The translations under genes were made by a program, and so were the position numbers. This document shows positions 8,493 through 15,960 of a stretch of 64,000 nt of DNA, one piece after another. The DNA is from Constantimarinum furrinae (lineage in GTDB: Bacteria; Bacteroidota; Bacteroidia; Flavobacteriales; Flavobacteriaceae). The notes below the pieces were generated by a model, which saw only the letters and a list, made by a program, of their open reading frames with translations, ran no database searches and was not told the DNA's origin. The stretch is from contig NZ_CP052909.1 in NCBI RefSeq assembly GCF_014295415.1, forward strand, positions 1,302,001 through 1,366,000, in the 5' to 3' direction. The stretch's first letter is position 1. The number at the start of each line of letters is the position of its first letter.

Positions 8493-10283
8493 TCAAAGCT
8501 CATTAAAACGGCGCATGTCTAAAATGGCTATTGTGCCAGTTGATGGAGCTGATTGATAACTGAGTGTCGCTTTTAATTTCTTTGCTAACGATTTTATTAA
8601 TTGAATTCCAAATGAGCTCTCCTTAATTTCGGTAGGAATCCCCACCCCATTATCTTCCACTTGCAATTGTAATGTTTCCCCTATTCTTTTAAGTCGGATA
8701 AGCATCCTGCTTTCTTCGTTAACAGGCTTAAAAGCATGTTTTAATACATTGGTGATCAATTCGTTTAAAATTAGACCCAATGGAGTTATAGTTTCAACGT
8801 CTAGAACCAATGGCTCAACGTCCAAGTTGTAAATAAAAGCATTTCCTTCAAATTGATGACTCTCAAAAATGTCATTGGTAAGATCTGTAAAATATTCTTT
8901 TGTGTTAATTCCTACCAGTTGATCTTTACTATACAATTTTTGATGAATTAATACCATAGAACGCACTCTGTTTTGAGCTTCTTTCATCGCTAATTTTGCT
9001 TTGTTGTCTTCTATGTTTTCAGATTGTAAATAGAGCAGTGAGGACACGATCTGAAAACTATTCTTTACACGATGATGGGTTTCTCTTAAAAGCACATTTT
9101 TTTCATCAACAGTGGCTTCCAATAGCTTCTTTTGTTTCGCTAATTGCTTATTTTTCTTTTGATTTTTAAATAGAAAAAATCCAACTAAAGCAGCTACCAA
9201 TAAACCCGCTAAGGCAAGTAATAAATAAAGTTTCTTTTCATGCGCTGCTTTTTCAGTTTCTAAAGAAAGCACTCTAAGTTGTGCGTCTTTTTTTTCGGTT
9301 TCATACTTTGTTAGTGCTTCGGCCATGTTATGATCTTGCGTTGCCGCTAAAACAGAATCTTTTAACTTTTGTGACTCCATAACAATTTCATAGGCATCCT
9401 TATACTCTTTTTTTTCAGAATAATAGACTGCCAAGGCATTGTAAGACTCAATAAGTTGCTCAACATGATTTATCCTTTTGGCAATAGCGACTCCTCTTTT
9501 TAGTAATGGGAGGGCCTGAGAAAATTGGTTTTGATTAGTATAGGCTATTCCCATTCCAGTATAGGAAACTGCATGTAATAGTGGGATTTGATTTTCAGAA
9601 ACATATAGTTTTGAACGTGAATAAGAAGAAAGTGCTCCAGAGAAATCTTTATTAAAAATTTTTGAATTCCCTTGGTTCATATAGGAAATCCCGGCATTTA
9701 GCGAGTCGCCATTTTTAAGATAAAAACTAATTGCTTTTTCAAGCATTTCATCGGCTTCCAGATACATGCTATGATTCATGTACAAAATAGATAAGTTGTT
9801 ATTTACATTGGCAACCCATCTTTCGTCTTCTATAGATGATGCAATGTCTCGCGATAGTAGGTAGTATTTCTCAGCATTTTTGAAATCATCCGTTTTTATA
9901 AAGCAAGAGGCAAGATTATTATACAATTGGGCAAGTTCAGAGGATGGGATGGATGCATCCAACGTTCGTAAAGACTCTAAATAATAAGAAATAGCTTCAT
10001 TATAATCTTCTGTAACATAGCTAGCCATTCCTTTGAGATTTAAAGACTTGGCATAATATTCTTGAACATCAATAAGCTTTGAAATTGAATCGTATACCCT
10101 GGCATATTCAATAAGGTTTTGAGGGCTTGATCGCCATTCTAGATCAACAATTTCATCAAGAAAATTAAGTTTTTCAATATCTGAAGAAATCTTGTCCAAT
10201 CGAACCATAACGTCATTAGTCTGAGATAAAGAAATGAAGGATGCCAAGATTAAGCATAGACAAGAAAAGATGGGCTTTGCCAT
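8493..10283 (-). CDS. TPR-containing sensor histidine kinase, HisKA_2 type (copy A)
   Basis: 596 residues. An N-terminal signal peptide (about 1-20) is followed by tandem tetratricopeptide-like helices (about 55-320), which should therefore be periplasmic. One transmembrane helix (about 351-372) and a basic coiled linker lead to a HisKA_2 dimerisation domain with ETHHRVKNSFQIVSSLL (phospho-His at 403 or 404) and a HATPase with N-box LNELITNVLKHAF and G-box VEDNGVGIP. It should phosphorylate the LytTR regulator encoded just downstream. The signal is unknown; TPR sensors usually read a protein partner. It is paralogous to the kinase at 21817-23754, with near-identical kinase cores and more diverged TPR regions. 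It has its own paired LytTR-type site upstream. Confidence 0.92.
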   Translation of the reverse strand: MAKPIFSCLCLILASFISLSQTNDVMVRLDKISSDIEKLNFLDEIVDLEWRSSPQNLIEYARVYDSISKLIDVQEYYAKSLNLKGMASYVTEDYNEAISYYLESLRTLDASIPSSELAQLYNNLASCFIKTDDFKNAEKYYLLSRDIASSIEDERWVANVNNNLSILYMNHSMYLEADEMLEKAISFYLKNGDSLNAGISYMNQGNSKIFNKDFSGALSSYSRSKLYVSENQIPLLHAVSYTGMGIAYTNQNQFSQALPLLKRGVAIAKRINHVEQLIESYNALAVYYSEKKEYKDAYEIVMESQKLKDSVLAATQDHNMAEALTKYETEKKDAQLRVLSLETEKAAHEKKLYLLLALAGLLVAALVGFFLFKNQKKNKQLAKQKKLLEATVDEKNVLLRETHHRVKNSFQIVSSLLYLQSENIEDNKAKLAMKEAQNRVRSMVLIHQKLYSKDQLVGINTKEYFTDLTNDIFESHQFEGNAFIYNLDVEPLVLDVETITPLGLILNELITNVLKHAFKPVNEESRMLIRLKRIGETLQLQVEDNGVGIPTEIKESSFGIQLIKSLAKKLKATLSYQSAPSTGTIAILDMRRFNEL

Positions 10284-10315
10284 TTTAATCTGGTTGAAAT
10301 GTTAAGTGCTATTAC

Positions 10316-10323
10316 AAAACTTA
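10316..10323 (-). promoter_or_regulatory. Candidate -7 box of sensor kinase A
   Basis: The minus strand reads TAAGTTTT (TAnnTTTG with one mismatch), 27 bp from the paired LytTR-type sites. No -33 TTG is seen. Confidence 0.4.
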
Positions 10324-10350
10324 TTAAATATAGGTTTTAAACTAAAAGTT

Positions 10351-10380
10351 TTGAGTGAATGAGCTATTTTTTTTAGTGAG
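10351..10380 (-). promoter_or_regulatory. Paired LytTR-type operator upstream of sensor kinase A
   Basis: TTGAGTGAA at 10351-10359 and TTTAGTGAG at 10372-10380 start 21 bp apart on the plus strand. Each differs from TTTAGTGAA by one base. Confidence 0.65.
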
Positions 10381-10403
10381 TTTAAATTTTTTATATAAAA
10401 AAA

Positions 10404-10427
10404 AGACCGTTTCTAAAAAAACGGTCC
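10404..10427 (-). terminator. Intrinsic terminator of the cytochrome gene
   Basis: Perfect 8-bp stem (GACCGTTT at 10405-10412, AAACGGTC at 10419-10426). On the minus strand it is followed by nine T. It lies about 30 bp after the cytochrome stop codon and upstream of the kinase operator, which insulates the two units. Confidence 0.8.
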
Positions 10428-10456
10428 TGAATGTACTGTGAAAAAAACGTATGTCG

Positions 10457-11056
10457 CTATTGAATCTGATCGGGAGGAATATAAGCGGGAACGACATTTT
10501 CAATGGGATCGATGGACATAAGATATTTATAAATTGCTTTTAAGTCGTCCTCTTTAAGCTCGGCAAAGGATTGCCAGGGCATGGGAGGCATTATTGGCCG
10601 GGTACCCTCCATTCCTTTATACTTTCCTTCGGTCATTGCTTTTTTAAATTGCGCGAAACTCCATTTTCCAATTCCCGTATCATCGGGCGTTAGATTGGCC
10701 CCAAAACTAACCCCCCAGGGTCCAACTGCCGCAGTGAGGTCACTGTGAAAAAGAATCCAGCCACCGGGTGTTATTTGGGATTTGTCTATGGGCGGAAGCT
10801 TTGCATCTGCCGGATGACCCATTAACCATCGGTCCAAGTCGGAAACGGGACCATTTTCGGTCATTTTCTTAGGCGTGTGACAATGATCACAGCCTATTGC
10901 CTTCACGAGGTATTCACCTTTGTCGATCCACTGTGCTTCAGTAAGACCCTTTTTTGAAGGTTCCTTTTTCGGTGAATAATCCTCTTTTTTGTCTTGACAG
11001 CCCATCATTCCTATGATGGCTATCATCATAACTGTTTTAAATATTAATGGTTTCAT
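10457..11056 (-). CDS. Mono-haem c-type cytochrome lipoprotein
   Basis: 199 residues. A short signal peptide ends in a lipobox (MMGCQDK), then a charged linker and a single haem-binding CxxCH (GCDHCH, about residues 55-60). The Met-rich segment PIMPPMPW near residue 155 probably supplies the sixth iron ligand. The C-terminal helix LKAIYKYLMSI is typical of cytochrome c folds. It should act as an envelope-anchored electron carrier, but its partner is not visible. It is followed by a strong terminator and lies just downstream of fibre gene 2 (23 bp), so it may be read through from that promoter. If so, it would belong to the same regulon. Confidence 0.85.
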   Translation of the reverse strand: MKPLIFKTVMMIAIIGMMGCQDKKEDYSPKKEPSKKGLTEAQWIDKGEYLVKAIGCDHCHTPKKMTENGPVSDLDRWLMGHPADAKLPPIDKSQITPGGWILFHSDLTAAVGPWGVSFGANLTPDDTGIGKWSFAQFKKAMTEGKYKGMEGTRPIMPPMPWQSFAELKEDDLKAIYKYLMSIDPIENVVPAYIPPDQIQ

Positions 11057-11079
11057 AAAAAATATTTAGTATATGAAAG

Positions 11080-13782
11080 TTAACGAATTTGTTCCACTTC
11101 AAACCAAGTTTCTACACTATTTTGATCGACCAAAAACCCTGAAATGGAGCTATTTGCAAAAATTTCTACGTACTGTGAAGCAGCCAGAGCGACTACCACA
11201 TTAATGTCTCTGTGAACCACCCCATTTCCTTGATGTGCATACAACGATTGTTTAACCAAACTTCCGTTTACATAAATACCAATACCAAAATCGGTTACAG
11301 ATGTGGAGGTACCTATGCTGTGCCAACTCGCACTAATGCGATAATATCCGGCAGAGGGAGCTACGAAGCGATTAGTCGTGGTATTAAAATTACTTTGAGC
11401 ATCGAAAACAATAGTGTTGAATGGTAATTTTTCATACCCGGTTCCGCCATGACTATAAAAGCTACTTAGATTAGCTTGTGACAGCCCAAACGAAGAAATA
11501 TCGGGAGAAGGATCTGCCCATCGGGCATTTCCGTTGGCATCACTTCGCAATACTCTTCCTGCAGCTTCGGTCCCATCGGTATATTGAAAATTGTCGTCTA
11601 CTCTAAGATTATCGCCCACATACACATTCCCGGATCCATTGCCAGCCGTACCATTTCCAAAATATCCTGCCCAATTGTTGGTGCCACCGGTTGCAGAGGC
11701 ATATAAACCGTAGTTGTTGGTGCCGTTTCCGGTGACTCTGGCTTCCACGGCTGTATTGGTGGTACTATTGGCAGAATTTATGCCGGATACTGCAAAAGAA
11801 GATGCTGAGGTTCCAGAGGTATTCACAAGAAAGGATCCGCCGTAGACATCTCCGGATAAATTGTTGGACGCAGTCACCAAAATACCGGAAGAGGCCCCGA
11901 TGGAAGAATTTCCAGTATAGTCAATATTTACACCTCTATAGTCACTTCCGGAATATTCGATATCCAGTGTGTAGTTAGGGTTGGTGTTGCCTATACCTAC
12001 ATTTCCTGAAACACCGGAATATTGGTCATTGCCCGAAATCGTCCAATCTGAATCTGTAGAGTCCAACGAAGAAAGATCTACGGTGCGGGGAGGAACACCG
12101 TCGTTCTCTATTTCCAATGTTAAAATATTGGTGCCATTGTTAAAATTAAATGTGTCAATGGTTTGCTCATCGGTATCGGTAAATACGTTTGAAGCATTTG
12201 TCCAGGATGCATTTCCGTTTATATCTGAACTAAGCACCCGGTTCGCCCCTTCATTTCCATCGCTGTATTGGAAGCTCCCCACCAGATCCAGGGTTGCTGA
12301 AGGATTGGTTTCCCCAATTCCGACATTTCCGTCCTCGTCAATTCGCATATGTTCAACCAATTGCAAGGATGAATTGCCCGTATAGAACGCCAGCTGTCCG
12401 TAATAACTAGAAGACAGGGTACCTAACGCCTCTATTTTAGCTACTCCTTCACCAAAACTCTGTAAACGGTTTCCGAATATGATCTGACCAATGGTACTGT
12501 TGGTGTTATTTTGTTTTCCCAGAATTTCTAAAGAGGCATAATCGTTATTGCTTGCGGAGTTATAAGCTTCAAGAGTAAGCGTTCTGCTGGCTCCCGGAAA
12601 ATAGACCGGGTCATTCGTGCCAATTCCCACATTCCCTTCATCGTTTACATAAAAACCTACTTCTCCCAATCCGTTTTTAACTTCCAAACCGGAAGTTGCC
12701 GATGAAGTCCCGTCGCCTTCGATACTTAATTTACTGGAAGGATTGGTATCACCTATTCCTACATTTCCTGTAACCGAAGAATATTGGTCATTACCGTTAA
12801 GTGTCCAGTCTGTATCATCGAAAATTGAGGATGGATCGGTAAAGGATAGTTGCCCCGAACCATCGGTGCTAAGTACTTGATTGGACGAACCATCGGTAAC
12901 CGGAAAGGAGTATCCCGTGGTCGAGGGATTTCCCATATGTATCAGACCATTAACCCGCAATAAATTATGTACATAAACATTACCGCTTCCGGCGTTTCCA
13001 TTGCCAAAATAACCTGCCCAATTGGTACTGGATCCTCCATAAGCGTAGGCTTCCAGTCCAATATTGTTAACACCTCCTGTGGTTGCCGAAAAGCTTCCTC
13101 CTGTATTGTTATTTCCGTTGGAAGCTATACCAACGACCCCTGCATTATCAGATCCTGAGCCTGCTGTCTGTCCTGCCACACCAATATTGACCGTAGCATT
13201 GGCGTTATTGACACCATTTACTGCCGTAGATAAAAAACTGTTTCCCGAATTGTTTAGACCAAAATATCCCCCATAAATATAACTGCCCGCATTGGTGCCA
13301 CTTCCTAATACTCTTAAGGCTGCCGCATTGGTATCGGTTCCGGAATAACTGTATTCCAGTTGTGCTCCCTGAAGGTTAGAGCCAGTGTATTGCATCTGAA
13401 ATTTCGCGGCATTTGGAGTGGTTCCAATACCTACATTTCCGGTATTTCCTGAGATAAGATGTTGCCCAGAGCTTGTCCAGTCGGTATCTGAAACCCCAAC
13501 AGCGATCCAGCTGGTGCTGTTTTGATCCCAATAGTAAAATCCTTTAGCCGGTGTTCCGTTCCCTGTTGCAAAAATTAACATCCCATCTTGAGCCGAAGCA
13601 GGGTTCGTGCCGGGGAAATTATCAATGCGCGGAATCAATATTCCATCGGTGTTAGAAGGTGATGCAATACTACTCGATGTAATATCCAAAGAGGCATTGG
13701 GAGAAACTGTTCCAATTCCCACTTGCGAAAAGCTCATTTGGTAAGAAAGGGTAAGACCTAAAAAGAACGCTATATATTTCAT
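11080..13782 (-). CDS. Secreted fibre protein 2 with C-terminal C1q-like domain
   Basis: 900 residues, the longest fibre here. A signal peptide ends in MSFSQ and is followed by the shared module VGIGTVSPNASLDI and LIPRIDNFPGTNPASAQDGM. The body is built from repeated modules such as GNVGIGTxxP, WTxSGNDQYSxVxGNVGIG and NWAGYFGNGNAGSGNVYV, which look like phage tail-fibre/trimeric-stalk repeats. The last 130 residues form a C1q-like jelly roll (NRFVAPSAGYYRISASW ... VETWFEVEQIR). No anchor is visible. It has no adjacent kinase/regulator pair, but its promoter carries the same paired LytTR-type sites as copy A, so it is probably a third target of the same regulator. Confidence 0.8.
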   Translation of the reverse strand: MKYIAFFLGLTLSYQMSFSQVGIGTVSPNASLDITSSSIASPSNTDGILIPRIDNFPGTNPASAQDGMLIFATGNGTPAKGFYYWDQNSTSWIAVGVSDTDWTSSGQHLISGNTGNVGIGTTPNAAKFQMQYTGSNLQGAQLEYSYSGTDTNAAALRVLGSGTNAGSYIYGGYFGLNNSGNSFLSTAVNGVNNANATVNIGVAGQTAGSGSDNAGVVGIASNGNNNTGGSFSATTGGVNNIGLEAYAYGGSSTNWAGYFGNGNAGSGNVYVHNLLRVNGLIHMGNPSTTGYSFPVTDGSSNQVLSTDGSGQLSFTDPSSIFDDTDWTLNGNDQYSSVTGNVGIGDTNPSSKLSIEGDGTSSATSGLEVKNGLGEVGFYVNDEGNVGIGTNDPVYFPGASRTLTLEAYNSASNNDYASLEILGKQNNTNSTIGQIIFGNRLQSFGEGVAKIEALGTLSSSYYGQLAFYTGNSSLQLVEHMRIDEDGNVGIGETNPSATLDLVGSFQYSDGNEGANRVLSSDINGNASWTNASNVFTDTDEQTIDTFNFNNGTNILTLEIENDGVPPRTVDLSSLDSTDSDWTISGNDQYSGVSGNVGIGNTNPNYTLDIEYSGSDYRGVNIDYTGNSSIGASSGILVTASNNLSGDVYGGSFLVNTSGTSASSFAVSGINSANSTTNTAVEARVTGNGTNNYGLYASATGGTNNWAGYFGNGTAGNGSGNVYVGDNLRVDDNFQYTDGTEAAGRVLRSDANGNARWADPSPDISSFGLSQANLSSFYSHGGTGYEKLPFNTIVFDAQSNFNTTTNRFVAPSAGYYRISASWHSIGTSTSVTDFGIGIYVNGSLVKQSLYAHQGNGVVHRDINVVVALAASQYVEIFANSSISGFLVDQNSVETWFEVEQIR

Positions 13783-13858
13783 CGTGAATAATTTAATAGT
13801 GTTGCCACAGCGGACTTCAGGTAGAATCGGGACAAAAAAAGGAGACGCTTTGCTTTTT

Positions 13859-13866
13859 CAAATGTA
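13859..13866 (-). promoter_or_regulatory. -7 box of fibre gene 2
   Basis: The minus strand reads TACATTTG, a perfect TAnnTTTG match, 28 bp from the paired LytTR-type sites. No -33 TTG occurs at the usual distance, which fits an activator-dependent promoter. Confidence 0.6.
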
Positions 13867-13894
13867 GCGAGACACATAGAAGTTGTTAATATTT

Positions 13895-13924
13895 TTTAGT
13901 GAAACGGGGATTTTTTTTAGTGAA
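13895..13924 (-). promoter_or_regulatory. Paired LytTR-type operator upstream of fibre gene 2
   Basis: Two perfect TTTAGTGAA copies at 13895-13903 and 13916-13924 start 21 bp apart on the plus strand. The 292-bp gap also holds the divergent promoter of the isoaspartyl peptidase gene, which I could not place precisely. Confidence 0.72.
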
Positions 13925-14074
13925 ATTTAAAATTCCTCGATCAATTAATTTCTTAGATTTATATAAAGGACTTCAGTAGAGAATGGCTTCAATTATTTTA
14001 ATAATCACACTTTTTAGTTTGTTATCGAAGTGATTTAAAAGGCAATTCGTATTTTTCGGCTCTAATATTTTAAG

Positions 14075-15007
14075 ATGACCAAATTCTCAATTGCCATTCA
14101 CGGTGGGGCGGGAACCCTTGTTAAAGGTTTAATGACCCAAGAGTTAGAAACTCAGTATAAGGAAGCACTTCGAAACGCACTAGACGCCGGCTATGCTGTC
14201 TTAAATGGAGGGGGTACATCACTGGATGCTGTTGAAACTTCAGTAATGTTGTTAGAAGACAGCCCGCTGTTTAATGCGGGTAAGGGAGCTGTTTTTACAG
14301 CCGATGGAACCCACGAGATGGATGCTGCGATCATGGAGGGTAAAAACCTAAACGCCGGGGCCGTAACATTGATCACCGGCATTAAAAATCCGGTACGCCT
14401 TGCACGGGATGTAATGGAAAAAAGCGATCATGTATTTTTAGCTGGTGACGGAGCAATGCGCTTTGCAAAAGTTAATGGATATACCCTCGAAAATGAAGAC
14501 TACTTTTATGATGAAGTCCGATATCAACAATGGCAGGGAATTAAGGATAGCAAGACTTTTCAACTAGACCACAGCGTAAAAAAGGATGGGAAATTTGGGA
14601 CTGTGGGGGCAGTGGCCTGTGATGTACACGGCAATATTGCTGCGGCTACTTCTACCGGAGGAATGACCAATAAACGATGGGGGCGCGTTGGAGACAGCCC
14701 AATGATAGGCGCCGGGAACTATGCCAACAATAGAACCTGCGCCGTTAGTTGTACCGGTAGCGGTGAATATTTTATACGAGGAGTAGTTGCCTACGACGTT
14801 TCCTGTTTAATGGAGTATAAAGGAATGACATTGCAGGAAGCGGCTTCTGAAGTGATTCAAAACCGAGTATTAAAAATTGGAGGCGACGGCGGACTCATAG
14901 CCGTTGATGCCAATGCCAATATAGCCATGCCATTTAATACCGAAGGCATGTACCGGGCATTTGCCACTTCCGAAGGAAAAAGAGGACTTGGAATCTATAA
15001 GGATTGA
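14075..15007 (+). CDS. iaaA: Isoaspartyl peptidase / L-asparaginase (Ntn-hydrolase)
   Basis: 310 residues of the plant-type asparaginase family. The enzyme is made as a precursor and cuts itself before the catalytic Thr, here Thr176 in KFGTVGAVACD. The N-terminal IHGGAGT and the substrate-binding TSTGGMTNKRWGRVGDSP are intact. It hydrolyses beta-aspartyl dipeptides and asparagine. There is no signal peptide, so it is cytoplasmic. The next two genes encode cyanophycinase and cyanophycin synthetase. Together they suggest that its main substrate is beta-Asp-Arg released from cyanophycin, yielding Asp and Arg. Its 3' end overlaps the convergent cyanophycinase gene by 13 bp. Confidence 0.93.
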   Translation: MTKFSIAIHGGAGTLVKGLMTQELETQYKEALRNALDAGYAVLNGGGTSLDAVETSVMLLEDSPLFNAGKGAVFTADGTHEMDAAIMEGKNLNAGAVTLITGIKNPVRLARDVMEKSDHVFLAGDGAMRFAKVNGYTLENEDYFYDEVRYQQWQGIKDSKTFQLDHSVKKDGKFGTVGAVACDVHGNIAAATSTGGMTNKRWGRVGDSPMIGAGNYANNRTCAVSCTGSGEYFIRGVVAYDVSCLMEYKGMTLQEAASEVIQNRVLKIGGDGGLIAVDANANIAMPFNTEGMYRAFATSEGKRGLGIYKD

Positions 15008-15867
15008 GGCTCAACAACCGGAATTCCCAAAGGTGATACCTTAAGTTTATTCTTTTTAATATTGAAACGATCCCCATTGGCCAAGATATGAGTCTTTAAA
15101 TTATTTAGTGACATTGGAGATCCAACAGCAACACTATCTTGATTGTTGTGCTTGAGTTTTCGAGGGTCGAATAATATGACCATGCCGCTTCCTATCACTT
15201 CCACCATATTGCAGTTCTTAATTACAAGTCCTGTATCTTCGGCCAGTCCAATTCCTATAAGTTTTGGAAATTTGGCGACAGCTTCCGCAAGTCGGCCAAA
15301 GCGTCCACGCCTTATAAAATGCGAATCGATGATAAGGTTTGGAATAAAACTCATTCCTTCTCCCATACCTACGGCACCTTTTATAAACGATTCTTTACTG
15401 CTTCCGCCCGTGATCATTTCTTTAGACATGCACATGGCACCGGCGCTGGTTCCGGCGATCACAAAGGATTCATTTTTATAACGTTCCATCATGATCTTAT
15501 GTAAGGTCGTACCGCCAATTTTTCGAGTAATATTAGATTGGTTTCCTCCAGAAAACATTACACAATCCGCCTTTTTCATGAGTTCGATAAATTCGGGATC
15601 TTCAGACTGTTTACGCTTGCGTATATCCAGGACATGAAGGTTTGTGCATCCGAGTTTCTGAAATGCCTGTATATAATTTTGGCCTACCTCTTCGGGAATA
15701 CTCGATGCCGTTGGGATGATAAGGATCGTAGCATCTTTTCCACCACTTTCTTTTACCACTCTTGCGAGGATGCCATCTTCGATAAATTCCAGATGATAGA
15801 TCTCACTGGTCTCTATTCCTTTGTCTTCATTTCCACCAATTGGGATCAAGGTTCCTTTTATGTCCAT
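14995..15867 (-). CDS. cphB: Cyanophycinase (peptidase S51)
   Basis: 290 residues. The serine nucleophile lies in the elbow GTSAGAMCMSKEM, and the preceding FSGGNQSNITR strand-loop is typical of S51 cyanophycinases. The N-terminal GTLIPIGGNEDKG also matches the family. The enzyme cuts cyanophycin, the poly-Asp backbone with Arg side chains, into beta-Asp-Arg dipeptides. No signal peptide is seen, so it should act on intracellular granules. It is convergent with the isoaspartyl peptidase gene and divergent from cyanophycin synthetase, so breakdown and synthesis can be controlled separately. Confidence 0.95.
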   Translation of the reverse strand: MDIKGTLIPIGGNEDKGIETSEIYHLEFIEDGILARVVKESGGKDATILIIPTASSIPEEVGQNYIQAFQKLGCTNLHVLDIRKRKQSEDPEFIELMKKADCVMFSGGNQSNITRKIGGTTLHKIMMERYKNESFVIAGTSAGAMCMSKEMITGGSSKESFIKGAVGMGEGMSFIPNLIIDSHFIRRGRFGRLAEAVAKFPKLIGIGLAEDTGLVIKNCNMVEVIGSGMVILFDPRKLKHNNQDSVAVGSPMSLNNLKTHILANGDRFNIKKNKLKVSPLGIPVVEPQSL

Positions 15868-15884
15868 AGGTATTTTATTGGGAG

Positions 15885-15892
15885 CAAAAATA
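15885..15892 (-). promoter_or_regulatory. -7 box of cphB
   Basis: The minus strand reads TATTTTTG, a perfect TAnnTTTG match, about 18 bp upstream of the cphB ATG. The gap is shared with the divergent cphA promoter; AT-rich TATATTTA matches at 15917 and 15936 may serve cphA. Confidence 0.5.
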
Positions 15893-15960
15893 GGAGTTTT
15901 GTTCTAAAAAAAATTATATATTTATGATCTTTCGATATATTTAAACTAAAGCCAATCAAC

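Noticed and set aside
15095-15110. TTTAGTGA-like match inside the cyanophycinase gene
   Set aside because: A single copy in coding sequence, without a second copy 21 bp away.
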